Positions 50,818 through 57,343 of a stretch of DNA of 57,343 nucleotides are shown here, piece after piece. This DNA comes from Flavobacteriaceae bacterium (GTDB lineage: Bacteria > Bacteroidota > Bacteroidia > Flavobacteriales > Flavobacteriaceae). A program made the translations under genes and the position numbers. Position 1 is the first letter of the stretch, and each line of letters opens with the position of its first letter. The stretch lies in NCBI GenBank assembly GCA_013001285.1, contig JABDMU010000074.1, positions 1-57,343 of the forward strand. The letters run 5' to 3'. The notes below the pieces were generated by a model. It worked only from the letters and a program-made list of their open reading frames with translations, was not told where the DNA came from and did not search any database.

Positions 50818-51361
50818 GAAATTATTCGAAAACGAGCAGAAAATGTCAAATGATAAAATGCCAGAAGGGCACGAGCTCAGATTTATCAATAAACTGGATC
50901 AAGCACTTCCGGAAAGGCCTGGCAAGAGATGGTTCACATTATTTAATGTTGCCGCTAGTATTGTGGTACTCATAGGATTGACCTTTGGAGCCTTTCAAAT
51001 GATGGATGATCCTAATGTCAAACCCATAGATAATGTTGCAAATACATCTTCTCTAGGTGAGATTTCACCACAGCTTAAAAAAGTTGAAGACTACTACTTG
51101 GCTAATATTAATTTAGAGTTATCTAAACTTGAATATTCCCCTGAGAATAAAGAACTTTTTGATGGTTATGTTAGCCGTTTGGGTGAATTGAGCACAGCCT
51201 ATGAACAGTTGTCACAGGAGCTTTTAAATAATGGTCCGAATGAACAAACCGTAACTGCTTTGATTGATAATTTGAAAATGCGTTTAAACTTACTGTATCG
51301 TTTAAAAGAAAAATTAAATGAACTTAATGACGATTCTAGTTTTGAAGAAATTAAAAGCTAG
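50801..51361 (+). CDS. Putative anti-sigma factor (single-pass membrane protein)
   Basis: The 186-residue protein has a short cytoplasmic N-terminal helical part (LKKLFENEQKMSNDKMPEGHELRFINKL). One membrane helix (WFTLFNVAASIVVLIGLTFG, about residues 44-63) and a helical periplasmic part of ~120 residues follow. The overlap with the ECF gene and this topology suggest an anti-sigma factor, though no zinc-binding HxxxCxxC motif is present. The next gene encodes an exported protein that could be its partner or target. Confidence 0.7.
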   Translation: MAQDLKKLFENEQKMSNDKMPEGHELRFINKLDQALPERPGKRWFTLFNVAASIVVLIGLTFGAFQMMDDPNVKPIDNVANTSSLGEISPQLKKVEDYYLANINLELSKLEYSPENKELFDGYVSRLGELSTAYEQLSQELLNNGPNEQTVTALIDNLKMRLNLLYRLKEKLNELNDDSSFEEIKS

Positions 51362-51377
51362 ACTAAAACTAAAAACA

Positions 51378-52976
51378 ATGAAACGAAATACATTATATCT
51401 GATTACTGCACTTTTTTCAGTACTTACCATAAATGGTCAGCAAAAACTTGAGAAAACTACAAAATCACTAAACGTTAATAAAGATGTTACCATAGATCTT
51501 AATACAAGTTATACCAATATCCAAATTGATACTTGGGACAAGAATAAGGTTGAAGTAGTGGCTTTTATTGAAAGTGATGTGCTTAGCAAAAAGGAGCTTG
51601 AAGAGGCACTGAAAAACTGGGATGTAAAGATAGAAGGAGGTGGAGCTAATATGAGTATTAAAACCGGAGGAAATTATAACTTTAATTGGAATTTTGATTT
51701 TGCGGATGAGGAAGCAATAGATGCTTTAAAGGCAATAAAATTTGAGATGGCTGACCTCCCAGAAATGCCTGAGATGCCTGAGATGCCAGAGATGCCACCA
51801 ATGCCAGCCATGCCAGATATGCCGGACATGCCTGAAATGCCAGAATTGCCTGAACTACCCGAATTGCCTGAAGGTGTGCATTCGGTGAATTTTGACTCGA
51901 AAGCCTATGAAAAAGAAGGCGAAGCCTATTTAGAACGTTGGAGCAAGGAGTATGAACTGAAATATGGAAAGGAGTACAAGGACAAAATGAAGGCCTGGGC
52001 CAAAGAATTTTCAAAGATAGACTTCGATTCGTACTCTGCAAAAATGGAAGCCTGGGGCAAAAAGTTTGGTGAAAAATTCGGTAAGGATTATGAGCGAGAT
52101 ATGGAGAAATGGGGCGAAGAATTTTCTAAGCGCTTCGATGATAAATGGGCGAAGGAAATGGAAGCCTGGGGCGACAAGTTTGGTGAGCAATTTGGAGAAG
52201 CGTTTGAAAAACGTATGGAAGAAAGAGCTGCCGATCTAGAAAAGCGCATGAAAGAACGTGAAGCGAGAATTGAAGAGCGAACCGAAGATCGAAATGAACG
52301 ACTTGAAGAACGCTCAAAAGAGTTAGAAGCACGTATGAAAGAACGAGAAGCGAAAAGAGATGAAATAAGAATGCAGCTTGAAAATACTAGAAAAGGAAAG
52401 GTAAAAAGAACCTTGATCATTAAAATGCCAAAAGATGCTAAATTGAAATTAGATGTTCGGCATGGCGAGCTTAAATTCAGCTCGGTTATTCGTGATCTGA
52501 AAGCTAACTTATCGTATACAAAACTAGCAGCACACAGCATTGATGGAAGTAACACTTCCATCATTGCTTCTTATTCTCCAATTTCAATAAATTCTTGGAA
52601 TGATGGCGCTCTTGAAATTAGGTACGTTGAAGATGCACGAATTCAAGATGTACGCTCTATGAGTTTGACATCAAACTCATCTAATGTAAGTATAGAACGG
52701 CTTAATGGAAATGCCATCATAAATGGCAGTTTTGGAGATCTTACGATTCGGAATATTAGTGAACGCTTTAATAACCTGAATATCATCTTAGAAAATAGCG
52801 ATGCTTTGATAAATTTGCCTAAATCTAATTTCAACCTTGTCTTTAAAGGCAACAGATCACGTTTCAATAACGAATCAACAACGAGTAAGAACATAAAAAA
52901 TTACCCGAGTGGCTCCACAACTAATTATCCTACGATCTTAGTGAATGCAAAATTCAGTAATATCATTGCTCAATAG
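51378..52976 (+). CDS. Exported repetitive protein with putative-adhesin C-terminal region, ECF-sigma operon
   Basis: The 532-residue protein starts with a signal peptide (MKRNTLYLITALFSVLTINGQ). An N-terminal beta-rich part (SLNVNKDVTIDLNTSYTNIQI) is typical of DUF4097-like adhesin domains. Thirteen (M/L)P(E/D/A/P) triplets (residues 127-165) follow, then a highly charged helical insert. That insert has four exact-length 19-residue units (M-x-x-W-G/A-x-x-F-G/S) leading into an Arg/Glu-rich coil. The beta-rich part then resumes (LIIKMPKDAKLKLDVRHGELKF) to the end. The open frame extends 20 codons upstream but the signal peptide fixes ATG 51378. The last 14 bp overlap a convergent gene. Confidence 0.8.
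   Translation: MKRNTLYLITALFSVLTINGQQKLEKTTKSLNVNKDVTIDLNTSYTNIQIDTWDKNKVEVVAFIESDVLSKKELEEALKNWDVKIEGGGANMSIKTGGNYNFNWNFDFADEEAIDALKAIKFEMADLPEMPEMPEMPEMPPMPAMPDMPDMPEMPELPELPELPEGVHSVNFDSKAYEKEGEAYLERWSKEYELKYGKEYKDKMKAWAKEFSKIDFDSYSAKMEAWGKKFGEKFGKDYERDMEKWGEEFSKRFDDKWAKEMEAWGDKFGEQFGEAFEKRMEERAADLEKRMKEREARIEERTEDRNERLEERSKELEARMKEREAKRDEIRMQLENTRKGKVKRTLIIKMPKDAKLKLDVRHGELKFSSVIRDLKANLSYTKLAAHSIDGSNTSIIASYSPISINSWNDGALEIRYVEDARIQDVRSMSLTSNSSNVSIERLNGNAIINGSFGDLTIRNISERFNNLNIILENSDALINLPKSNFNLVFKGNRSRFNNESTTSKNIKNYPSGSTTNYPTILVNAKFSNIIAQ
51756..51872 (+). repeat. Thirteen tandem (M/L)P(E/D/A/P) codon triplets
   Basis: A 9-bp unit repeats 13 times in frame within the exported repetitive protein. 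Sequence varies at third positions and at the acidic residue (LPE, MPE x3, MPP, MPA, MPD x2, MPE x2, LPE x3). The synonymous variation means selection on the protein rather than a very recent slippage event. Confidence 0.9.
51987..52217 (+). repeat. 57-bp / 19-residue tandem repeat
   Basis: Met codons opening each unit lie at 51987, 52044, 52101, 52158 and 52215, exactly 57 bp apart. The consensus is M-E-A-W-G-x-K-F-G-E-x-F-G-x-x-x-E-x-x. After the fifth Met the pattern changes into a Glu/Arg-rich helix. Confidence 0.9.
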
Positions 52977-53388
52977 CTTGTTTATCGCTTTTATTTAACT
53001 TCTTCGCAGCTACCGATTTTCCAATACAAATACCAACAAGCACACCTAGAATATCTACAACCATAAACCAAGTAGGATGTGGTATCATAACTAAATTTGC
53101 GATAGTTCCTGCCAACATCAAAACACCAACGATATAAGCCGGTATTAAGCTTGTTCTTGAAATAAGTCCCGCCACCAACATACCGATTACAATGCCAATA
53201 AAATGAGCAAAAGCAACTAAAATCATTGCTCCAGTTGGAATGAGATCGATGTTGTTTTTTAACCATTCCATGTTTGTTGGATCGGCACCATCAGGAAGCG
53301 GGAAGATGCTACTACTTAATGATTCAATTCCAAAGGTAATTATGGCTGCTACCATAAGACCTGCTAGTGTTGCAATTACATTTTTCAT
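52963..53388 (-). CDS. Small polytopic membrane protein
   Basis: The 141-residue protein has four hydrophobic segments (about residues 5-22, 52-75, 82-100 and 108-125), a loop with PLPDGADPTN between the first two, and a basic C-terminal tail. I recognise no named family. Its 3' end overlaps the repetitive exported gene by 14 bp on the opposite strand, so the two transcripts are antisense at their ends. The promoter is unclear; the secA terminator region lies immediately upstream. Confidence 0.7.
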   Translation of the reverse strand: MKNVIATLAGLMVAAIITFGIESLSSSIFPLPDGADPTNMEWLKNNIDLIPTGAMILVAFAHFIGIVIGMLVAGLISRTSLIPAYIVGVLMLAGTIANLVMIPHPTWFMVVDILGVLVGICIGKSVAAKKLNKSDKQAIEQ

Positions 53389-53420
53389 GACCCTTTATGG
53401 TTTAATTTGTAGGTTAAAAA

Positions 53421-53450
53421 TAAAAAATCCCAAAGAATAAACTTTGGGAT
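53421..53450 (-). terminator. Terminator of secA
   Basis: On the minus strand ATCCCAAAG and CTTTGGGAT form a 9-bp perfect stem around TTTATT, followed by a T run (complement of 53421-53426). It lies 27 bp after the secA stop. Confidence 0.85.
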
Positions 53451-53476
53451 CTCTTCATTATTATATATAGATTCTA

Positions 53477-56400
53477 CTAATCATCAATTAAAACCCATTC
53501 GCCTTTGGCAATTAGGGGTTCGGCTTGTTTGTACTTTAAAGTCTTATTTTCTCCACTCATGACATGCTTGATGGTAACACGATCATTCCTTCCAATTTTA
53601 GGCTTATCTCGTACAATAGTTTCAACAACTTGTTGCTGACGTTGCGTGTTTCCTCCAGCAGCTCTTGACTGAGCTGAGCGCTCATCCATATTTGGAATTT
53701 CGTCTTTTTGAGTTTGCAGATTTTCACGTTTTCTAGCACGTGCCTCTTGAATGGTATTTGCAGTCTCCTGTGGAATTTCGCCTTTAAACAAGAAGGAGAT
53801 CACATCTTTATTCACCTGATCTATCATAGATTTGAACAATTCAAAGGATTCAAATTTGTAGATCAATAATGGATCTTTCTGTTCGTGAACCGCCAATTGA
53901 ACCGACTGCTTTAATTCATCCATTTTTCTTAGATGCGTTTTCCAGGCGTCATCAATTATGGCCAATGAAATGTTCTTTTCAAAATCGGTGATCAATTGTT
54001 TACCATTGGTTTCAAAGGCCTTTTGAAGATCAGTAACAACCTGTAAGGTTTTGATGCCATCAGTAAAAGGAACTACAATACGTTTAAATTTGTCACCTTG
54101 AGTTTCATATACATTTTTAATTACTGGAAAAGCAAGATCTGCATTGCGTTCCATTTTTTCCATATAGTGTTCAAATGCAGCTTTATAGATCTTCTGCGAG
54201 ATATCCTGAGCGGTCATGTTGTTGAATTCCGACTGAGAAATTGGAGAGCTCATTGAAAAATAACGAATCAATTCAAATTCGAAATTCTTAAAATCGTTGG
54301 CATCTTTATTTGTTTCTGAAATGATCTCAGATGTATCAAAGATCATATTGGCCAAATCAACACGAAGGCGTTCTCCAAAGAGTGCATGATAACGTCTTTT
54401 ATAAACAACTTCACGTTGGGCGTTCATAACATCATCATATTCAAGAAGACGTTTACGTACACCAAAATTGTTTTCTTCAACTTTCTTTTGAGCACGTTCA
54501 ATAGATTTAGAGATCATAGAATGCTGAATAACTTCACCTTCTTTTAGACCCATTCTATCCATCATTTTTGCAATGCGTTCACTACCAAAAAGGCGCATTA
54601 AATTATCTTCTAGAGATACATAGAATTGTGAACTACCAGGATCCCCTTGTCGACCGGCACGACCTCGAAGCTGTCTATCAACGCGTCTGGAATCGTGACG
54701 TTCAGTACCAACAATAGCCAATCCGCCTGCTTCTTTTACTTCGTCGGTGAGTTTAATATCTGTCCCACGACCAGCCATGTTTGTGGCAATGGTTACCTGT
54801 CCCGGTTGGCCTGCTTCGGCTACAATATCTGCTTCTTTCTTATGAAGTTTTGCATTCAATACATTATGAGGTACTTTTCTAATGGAAAGCATGCGACCTA
54901 AAAGCTCACTGATCTCAACATTTGTTGTACCGATCAAAACAGGACGTCCTTGCTGAGACAAATTGGTCACCTCATCGATTACCGCATTATATTTTTCACG
55001 CTTCGTTTTAAAAACTAAGTCTTCGCGGTCATCACGTGCAATTGGACGATTGGTTGGTATTTCAACCACGTCTAATTTATAGATCTCCCAAAATTCGCCA
55101 GCTTCCGTTACCGCAGTTCCTGTCATACCAGATAATTTACGATACATTCTGAAGTAATTCTGAAGTGTAACCGTTGCAAAGGTTTGGGTAGCCGCTTCAA
55201 TTTTCACATTTTCCTTGGCCTCAATAGCTTGATGCAATCCATCACTATAACGACGACCATCCATGATACGACCCGTTTGTTCATCAACGATCATTACCTT
55301 ATTCTCCATGACCACATATTGAACATCCTTTTCAAAAAGCGCATAGGCCTTTAGCAATTGGTTCATGGTATGGATTCGTTCTGATTTTATACCGAAATCC
55401 CTAAATAATTCTTCCTTAAGATTGGCTTCCTCTTCAGCACTTAATCCTTGAGCTTCAATTTTTGCAATTTCAGTACCGATCTCAGGCATGATGAAAAAAT
55501 CTGGATCATCTTTTCCAGATAAATAATCAACACCTTTATCGGATAATTCGATTTGATTGTTTTTCTCATCAATGACATAATAAAGATCTGCATCAATTTT
55601 TGGCATTTCTCTATTATTGTCTTGCATGTAAAAATTCTCGGTTTTCTGAAGTAATTGCTTAACACCTTCCTCACTCAAGAATTTGATCAAGGCTTTATTC
55701 TTTGGAATGCCTCGATACACTTGAAGTAATTTGAATCCACCTTCTTTTTCATCGCCTTCGGCAATTAGTTTTTTAGCTTCGGCTAAAACACCAGTTAATA
55801 ATTGACGTTGTACACTTACAAGATCATCGATCTTTGGTTTTAACTCATTGAATTCATGTTTATCGCCTTGCGGAATTGGCCCTGAAATTATGAGCGGTGT
55901 TCTTGCATCATCGATTAAAACCGAATCGACCTCATCTACAATCGCGAAGTGGTGTGGACGCTGAACGAGGTCATCGGGTGAATGCGCCATATTGTCCCGC
56001 AAATAGTCAAATCCGAATTCGTTATTTGTACCATAGGTAATGTCGGCGTTATACGCCTTTCTACGACCTTCTGAATTAGGTTTATGATAATCGATACAAT
56101 CTACAGATAAGCCATGAAATTGAAATATTGGAGCCATCCATGCACTATCCCTTTTGGCAAGGTAATCGTTCACTGTTACCAGGTGAACTCCTTTTCCTGA
56201 AAGGGCATTTAAATACATAGGAAGTGTTGCAACCAATGTTTTACCTTCACCTGTCTGCATTTCAGCAATCTTACCTTGATGCATGGCAATACCTCCTATA
56301 AGTTGTACATCATAGTGGATCATATCCCAAGTGATGGCTTTTCCAGCGGCATCCCATGAATTGGACCAAATAGCGTTGTCACCTTCTAGGGTCACGTAAT

Positions 56401-56833
56401 CATGCTCTCCAGATAATTCTCTATCGTAGGTTGATGCCTGGACTTTTATGGATGTATTATTTACAAAGCGTTTCGCCGTTTCTTTTACAACAGCAAAGGC
56501 CTCGGGTAGGATATCATTCAATACCTTTTGAGTGACTTCATAAGAATCGTCTTTTAGGCTATCAATTTGTTGGTAGATGTCTTCTTTTCTATCTATATCT
56601 TCACTGGATTCGGCTTCTTGTGAAAGATCTTCAATTTCTTCTTCAATAGATTTTCTTGCTTCCGAAATTTGCGCTTTAAACGTTTCCGTTTTTGAACGCA
56701 GTTCGTCGTGACTTAAGTTCTCCAGTGAAGATTCAAAGGATTTAACCTTTTCTACCAAAGGCAAGGTAGCCTTGACATCTTGTTTGGATTTGTCTCCTAC
56801 AAAAACTTTAATGACTGAATTTAAAAAACTCAT
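53477..56833 (-). CDS. secA: Preprotein translocase subunit SecA
   Basis: SecA is the ATPase motor that drives unfolded proteins through SecYEG. The 1118-residue protein has Walker A in MQTGEGKTLVATLPMYLN (near residue 192), the DEVDSVLIDDARTPLIISG motif, TNNEFGFDYLRDNMA, the second ATPase half with ATNMAGRGTDIKL and RQLRGRAGRQGDPG, and the long helical scaffold. Insertions of about 200 residues over the E. coli protein are normal in Bacteroidota. The C terminus ends WVLIDD and lacks the Cys-rich zinc tail. A TATCTTTG -7 box (56871-56878, minus) lies 37 bp upstream. Confidence 0.97.
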   Translation of the reverse strand: MSFLNSVIKVFVGDKSKQDVKATLPLVEKVKSFESSLENLSHDELRSKTETFKAQISEARKSIEEEIEDLSQEAESSEDIDRKEDIYQQIDSLKDDSYEVTQKVLNDILPEAFAVVKETAKRFVNNTSIKVQASTYDRELSGEHDYVTLEGDNAIWSNSWDAAGKAITWDMIHYDVQLIGGIAMHQGKIAEMQTGEGKTLVATLPMYLNALSGKGVHLVTVNDYLAKRDSAWMAPIFQFHGLSVDCIDYHKPNSEGRRKAYNADITYGTNNEFGFDYLRDNMAHSPDDLVQRPHHFAIVDEVDSVLIDDARTPLIISGPIPQGDKHEFNELKPKIDDLVSVQRQLLTGVLAEAKKLIAEGDEKEGGFKLLQVYRGIPKNKALIKFLSEEGVKQLLQKTENFYMQDNNREMPKIDADLYYVIDEKNNQIELSDKGVDYLSGKDDPDFFIMPEIGTEIAKIEAQGLSAEEEANLKEELFRDFGIKSERIHTMNQLLKAYALFEKDVQYVVMENKVMIVDEQTGRIMDGRRYSDGLHQAIEAKENVKIEAATQTFATVTLQNYFRMYRKLSGMTGTAVTEAGEFWEIYKLDVVEIPTNRPIARDDREDLVFKTKREKYNAVIDEVTNLSQQGRPVLIGTTNVEISELLGRMLSIRKVPHNVLNAKLHKKEADIVAEAGQPGQVTIATNMAGRGTDIKLTDEVKEAGGLAIVGTERHDSRRVDRQLRGRAGRQGDPGSSQFYVSLEDNLMRLFGSERIAKMMDRMGLKEGEVIQHSMISKSIERAQKKVEENNFGVRKRLLEYDDVMNAQREVVYKRRYHALFGERLRVDLANMIFDTSEIISETNKDANDFKNFEFELIRYFSMSSPISQSEFNNMTAQDISQKIYKAAFEHYMEKMERNADLAFPVIKNVYETQGDKFKRIVVPFTDGIKTLQVVTDLQKAFETNGKQLITDFEKNISLAIIDDAWKTHLRKMDELKQSVQLAVHEQKDPLLIYKFESFELFKSMIDQVNKDVISFLFKGEIPQETANTIQEARARKRENLQTQKDEIPNMDERSAQSRAAGGNTQRQQQVVETIVRDKPKIGRNDRVTIKHVMSGENKTLKYKQAEPLIAKGEWVLIDD

Positions 56834-56870
56834 TTAATTATTTCTTTTTATACCATTGACTCTAGGCAGT

Positions 56871-56878
56871 CAAAGATA
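56871..56878 (-). promoter_or_regulatory. -7 box of secA
   Basis: On the minus strand TATCTTTG matches TAnnTTTG exactly, 37 bp before the ATG. Confidence 0.45.
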
Positions 56879-56912
56879 AGGTTTGTTGATTTCTTTATTG
56901 ATGAATTACTGC

Positions 56913-56940
56913 AAAAAAAAAGTCTCATGAAGAGACTTTT
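56913..56940 (-). terminator. Terminator of the DUF2795 gene
   Basis: On the minus strand AAAGTCTC pairs with GAGACTTT around a TTCAT loop, followed by a long T run (complement of 56913-56920). Confidence 0.85.
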
Positions 56941-56963
56941 AACTATTTTTTAAGGGTTTATTT

Positions 56964-57185
56964 TTAATATTCATCCTCATTCCAAAGGTAATCTTCGTCG
57001 GTGGGATAATCAGGCCATATTTCTTGAATAGATTCATAGGAATCACCTTCATCCTCTATAGACTGAAGATTCTCTACAACTTCAAGTGGAGCTCCGGTTC
57101 GAATTGAATAATCGATCAATTCATCTTTGGTGGCTGGCCATGGTGCATCACTTAAATAGGATGCTAATTCTAATGTCCAATACAT
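56964..57185 (-). CDS. DUF2795-family small acidic protein
   Basis: The 73-residue protein begins MYWTLELASYLSDAPWPATKDELIDYSIRTGAPLEVVENLQ, the DUF2795 pattern of a winged-helix-like fold. It ends in an acidic Trp/Tyr-rich tail (IWPDYPTDEDYLWNEDEY). It is cytoplasmic and of unknown function; it is well conserved in Bacteroidota. A TATTTTTG -7 box (57209-57216, minus) and a downstream terminator make it a monocistronic unit. Confidence 0.85.
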   Translation of the reverse strand: MYWTLELASYLSDAPWPATKDELIDYSIRTGAPLEVVENLQSIEDEGDSYESIQEIWPDYPTDEDYLWNEDEY

Positions 57186-57208
57186 TTGTAAGCAGTTTTA
57201 ATATTTTG

Positions 57209-57216
57209 CAAAAATA
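57209..57216 (-). promoter_or_regulatory. -7 box of the DUF2795 gene
   Basis: On the minus strand TATTTTTG matches TAnnTTTG exactly, 23 bp before the ATG. Confidence 0.45.
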
Positions 57217-57343
57217 AATTTTTAGTTGAATAAGCCAAGTAAAAAAGCAAATATTTCATCATTATTTTTAAGAACGTGTTTGAAAATATTTTAAAACATT
57301 GATAATCAACATTTTAAATATTTCTACAATTTACTCTGAAAAA

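Noticed and set aside
51682-52564. Long open frames antisense to the repetitive sigma-operon gene
   Set aside because: They are produced by the biased codons of the MP(E/D) and 19-residue repeats and have low-complexity translations rich in Ser and Leu.

Overview
The window is chromosomal DNA of a member of the Flavobacteriaceae (Bacteroidota). The evidence is the AT-rich composition, a tmRNA whose tag reads GENNYALAA, four secreted proteins with type IX secretion (T9SS) sorting domains, promoters of the Bacteroidota type (TAnnTTTG at -7, TTG/TTTG near -33), poor Shine-Dalgarno sequences, and a long SecA (1118 aa). No rRNA, tRNA, insertion sequence, prophage or CRISPR array was seen. The gene content is mostly core with cell-surface functions.

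Layout. 1-690: tmRNA (minus) with its terminator. 746-9979: an AlaDH/PNT-type oxidoreductase, a VOC protein, two tiny proteins, a cupin lipoprotein, an AlgI-like O-acyltransferase with an SGNH-like partner, a Rieske oxygenase with a START-like protein, a beta-lactamase-fold lipoprotein and lysA. 10150-14621: sucC, a small exported protein, a TerB-like protein and uvrB. 14642-24898: three very large T9SS type B proteins sharing a ~94-residue Asp-rich module. 24926-32085: an ABC exporter, a pRiA4b ORF-3-like protein, heme A synthase, CCA-adding enzyme, Sua5/YrdC, a rhamnosyltransferase-like protein and a pyruvyltransferase. 32154-36615: LPS-core type genes (Kdo-kinase-like, GT2, CDP-glycerol transferase-like, GT9) and dapD. 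36616-37436: a non-coding tandem array. 37437-42197: ruvX, a T9SS type A protein, def, a DUF5606 protein, a MATE transporter, a small acidic protein and a PAP2 phosphatase. 42187-48415: two ArnT-like glycosyltransferases, two polyprenyl-phosphate-type GT2s, a tandem LAB_N membrane protein and a sugar epimerase, which together look like a lipid-linked sugar system for lipid A or another envelope glycan. 48459-57185: meaB, a DUF2911 protein, an ECF sigma operon with a highly repetitive exported protein, a small membrane protein, secA and a DUF2795 protein.

The most unusual element lies between dapD and ruvX. Four tandem units each begin with the same bipartite motif (TGTGAC, then TGTGTC exactly 20 bp downstream). 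Each unit ends, about 130-180 bp later, in its own rho-independent terminator, and none holds a convincing ORF. I interpret this as a family of four tandem small RNA genes driven by a shared non-canonical promoter or operator. I do not recognise it as a described family.

Other points of interest are a 19-residue exact-period repeat plus an (M/L)P(E/D) triplet tract in the sigma-operon protein, a nine-codon upstream ORF overlapping the GTG start of the sigma gene, and several -7 boxes placed only 4-5 nt before an ATG, which predicts leaderless or near-leaderless mRNAs.
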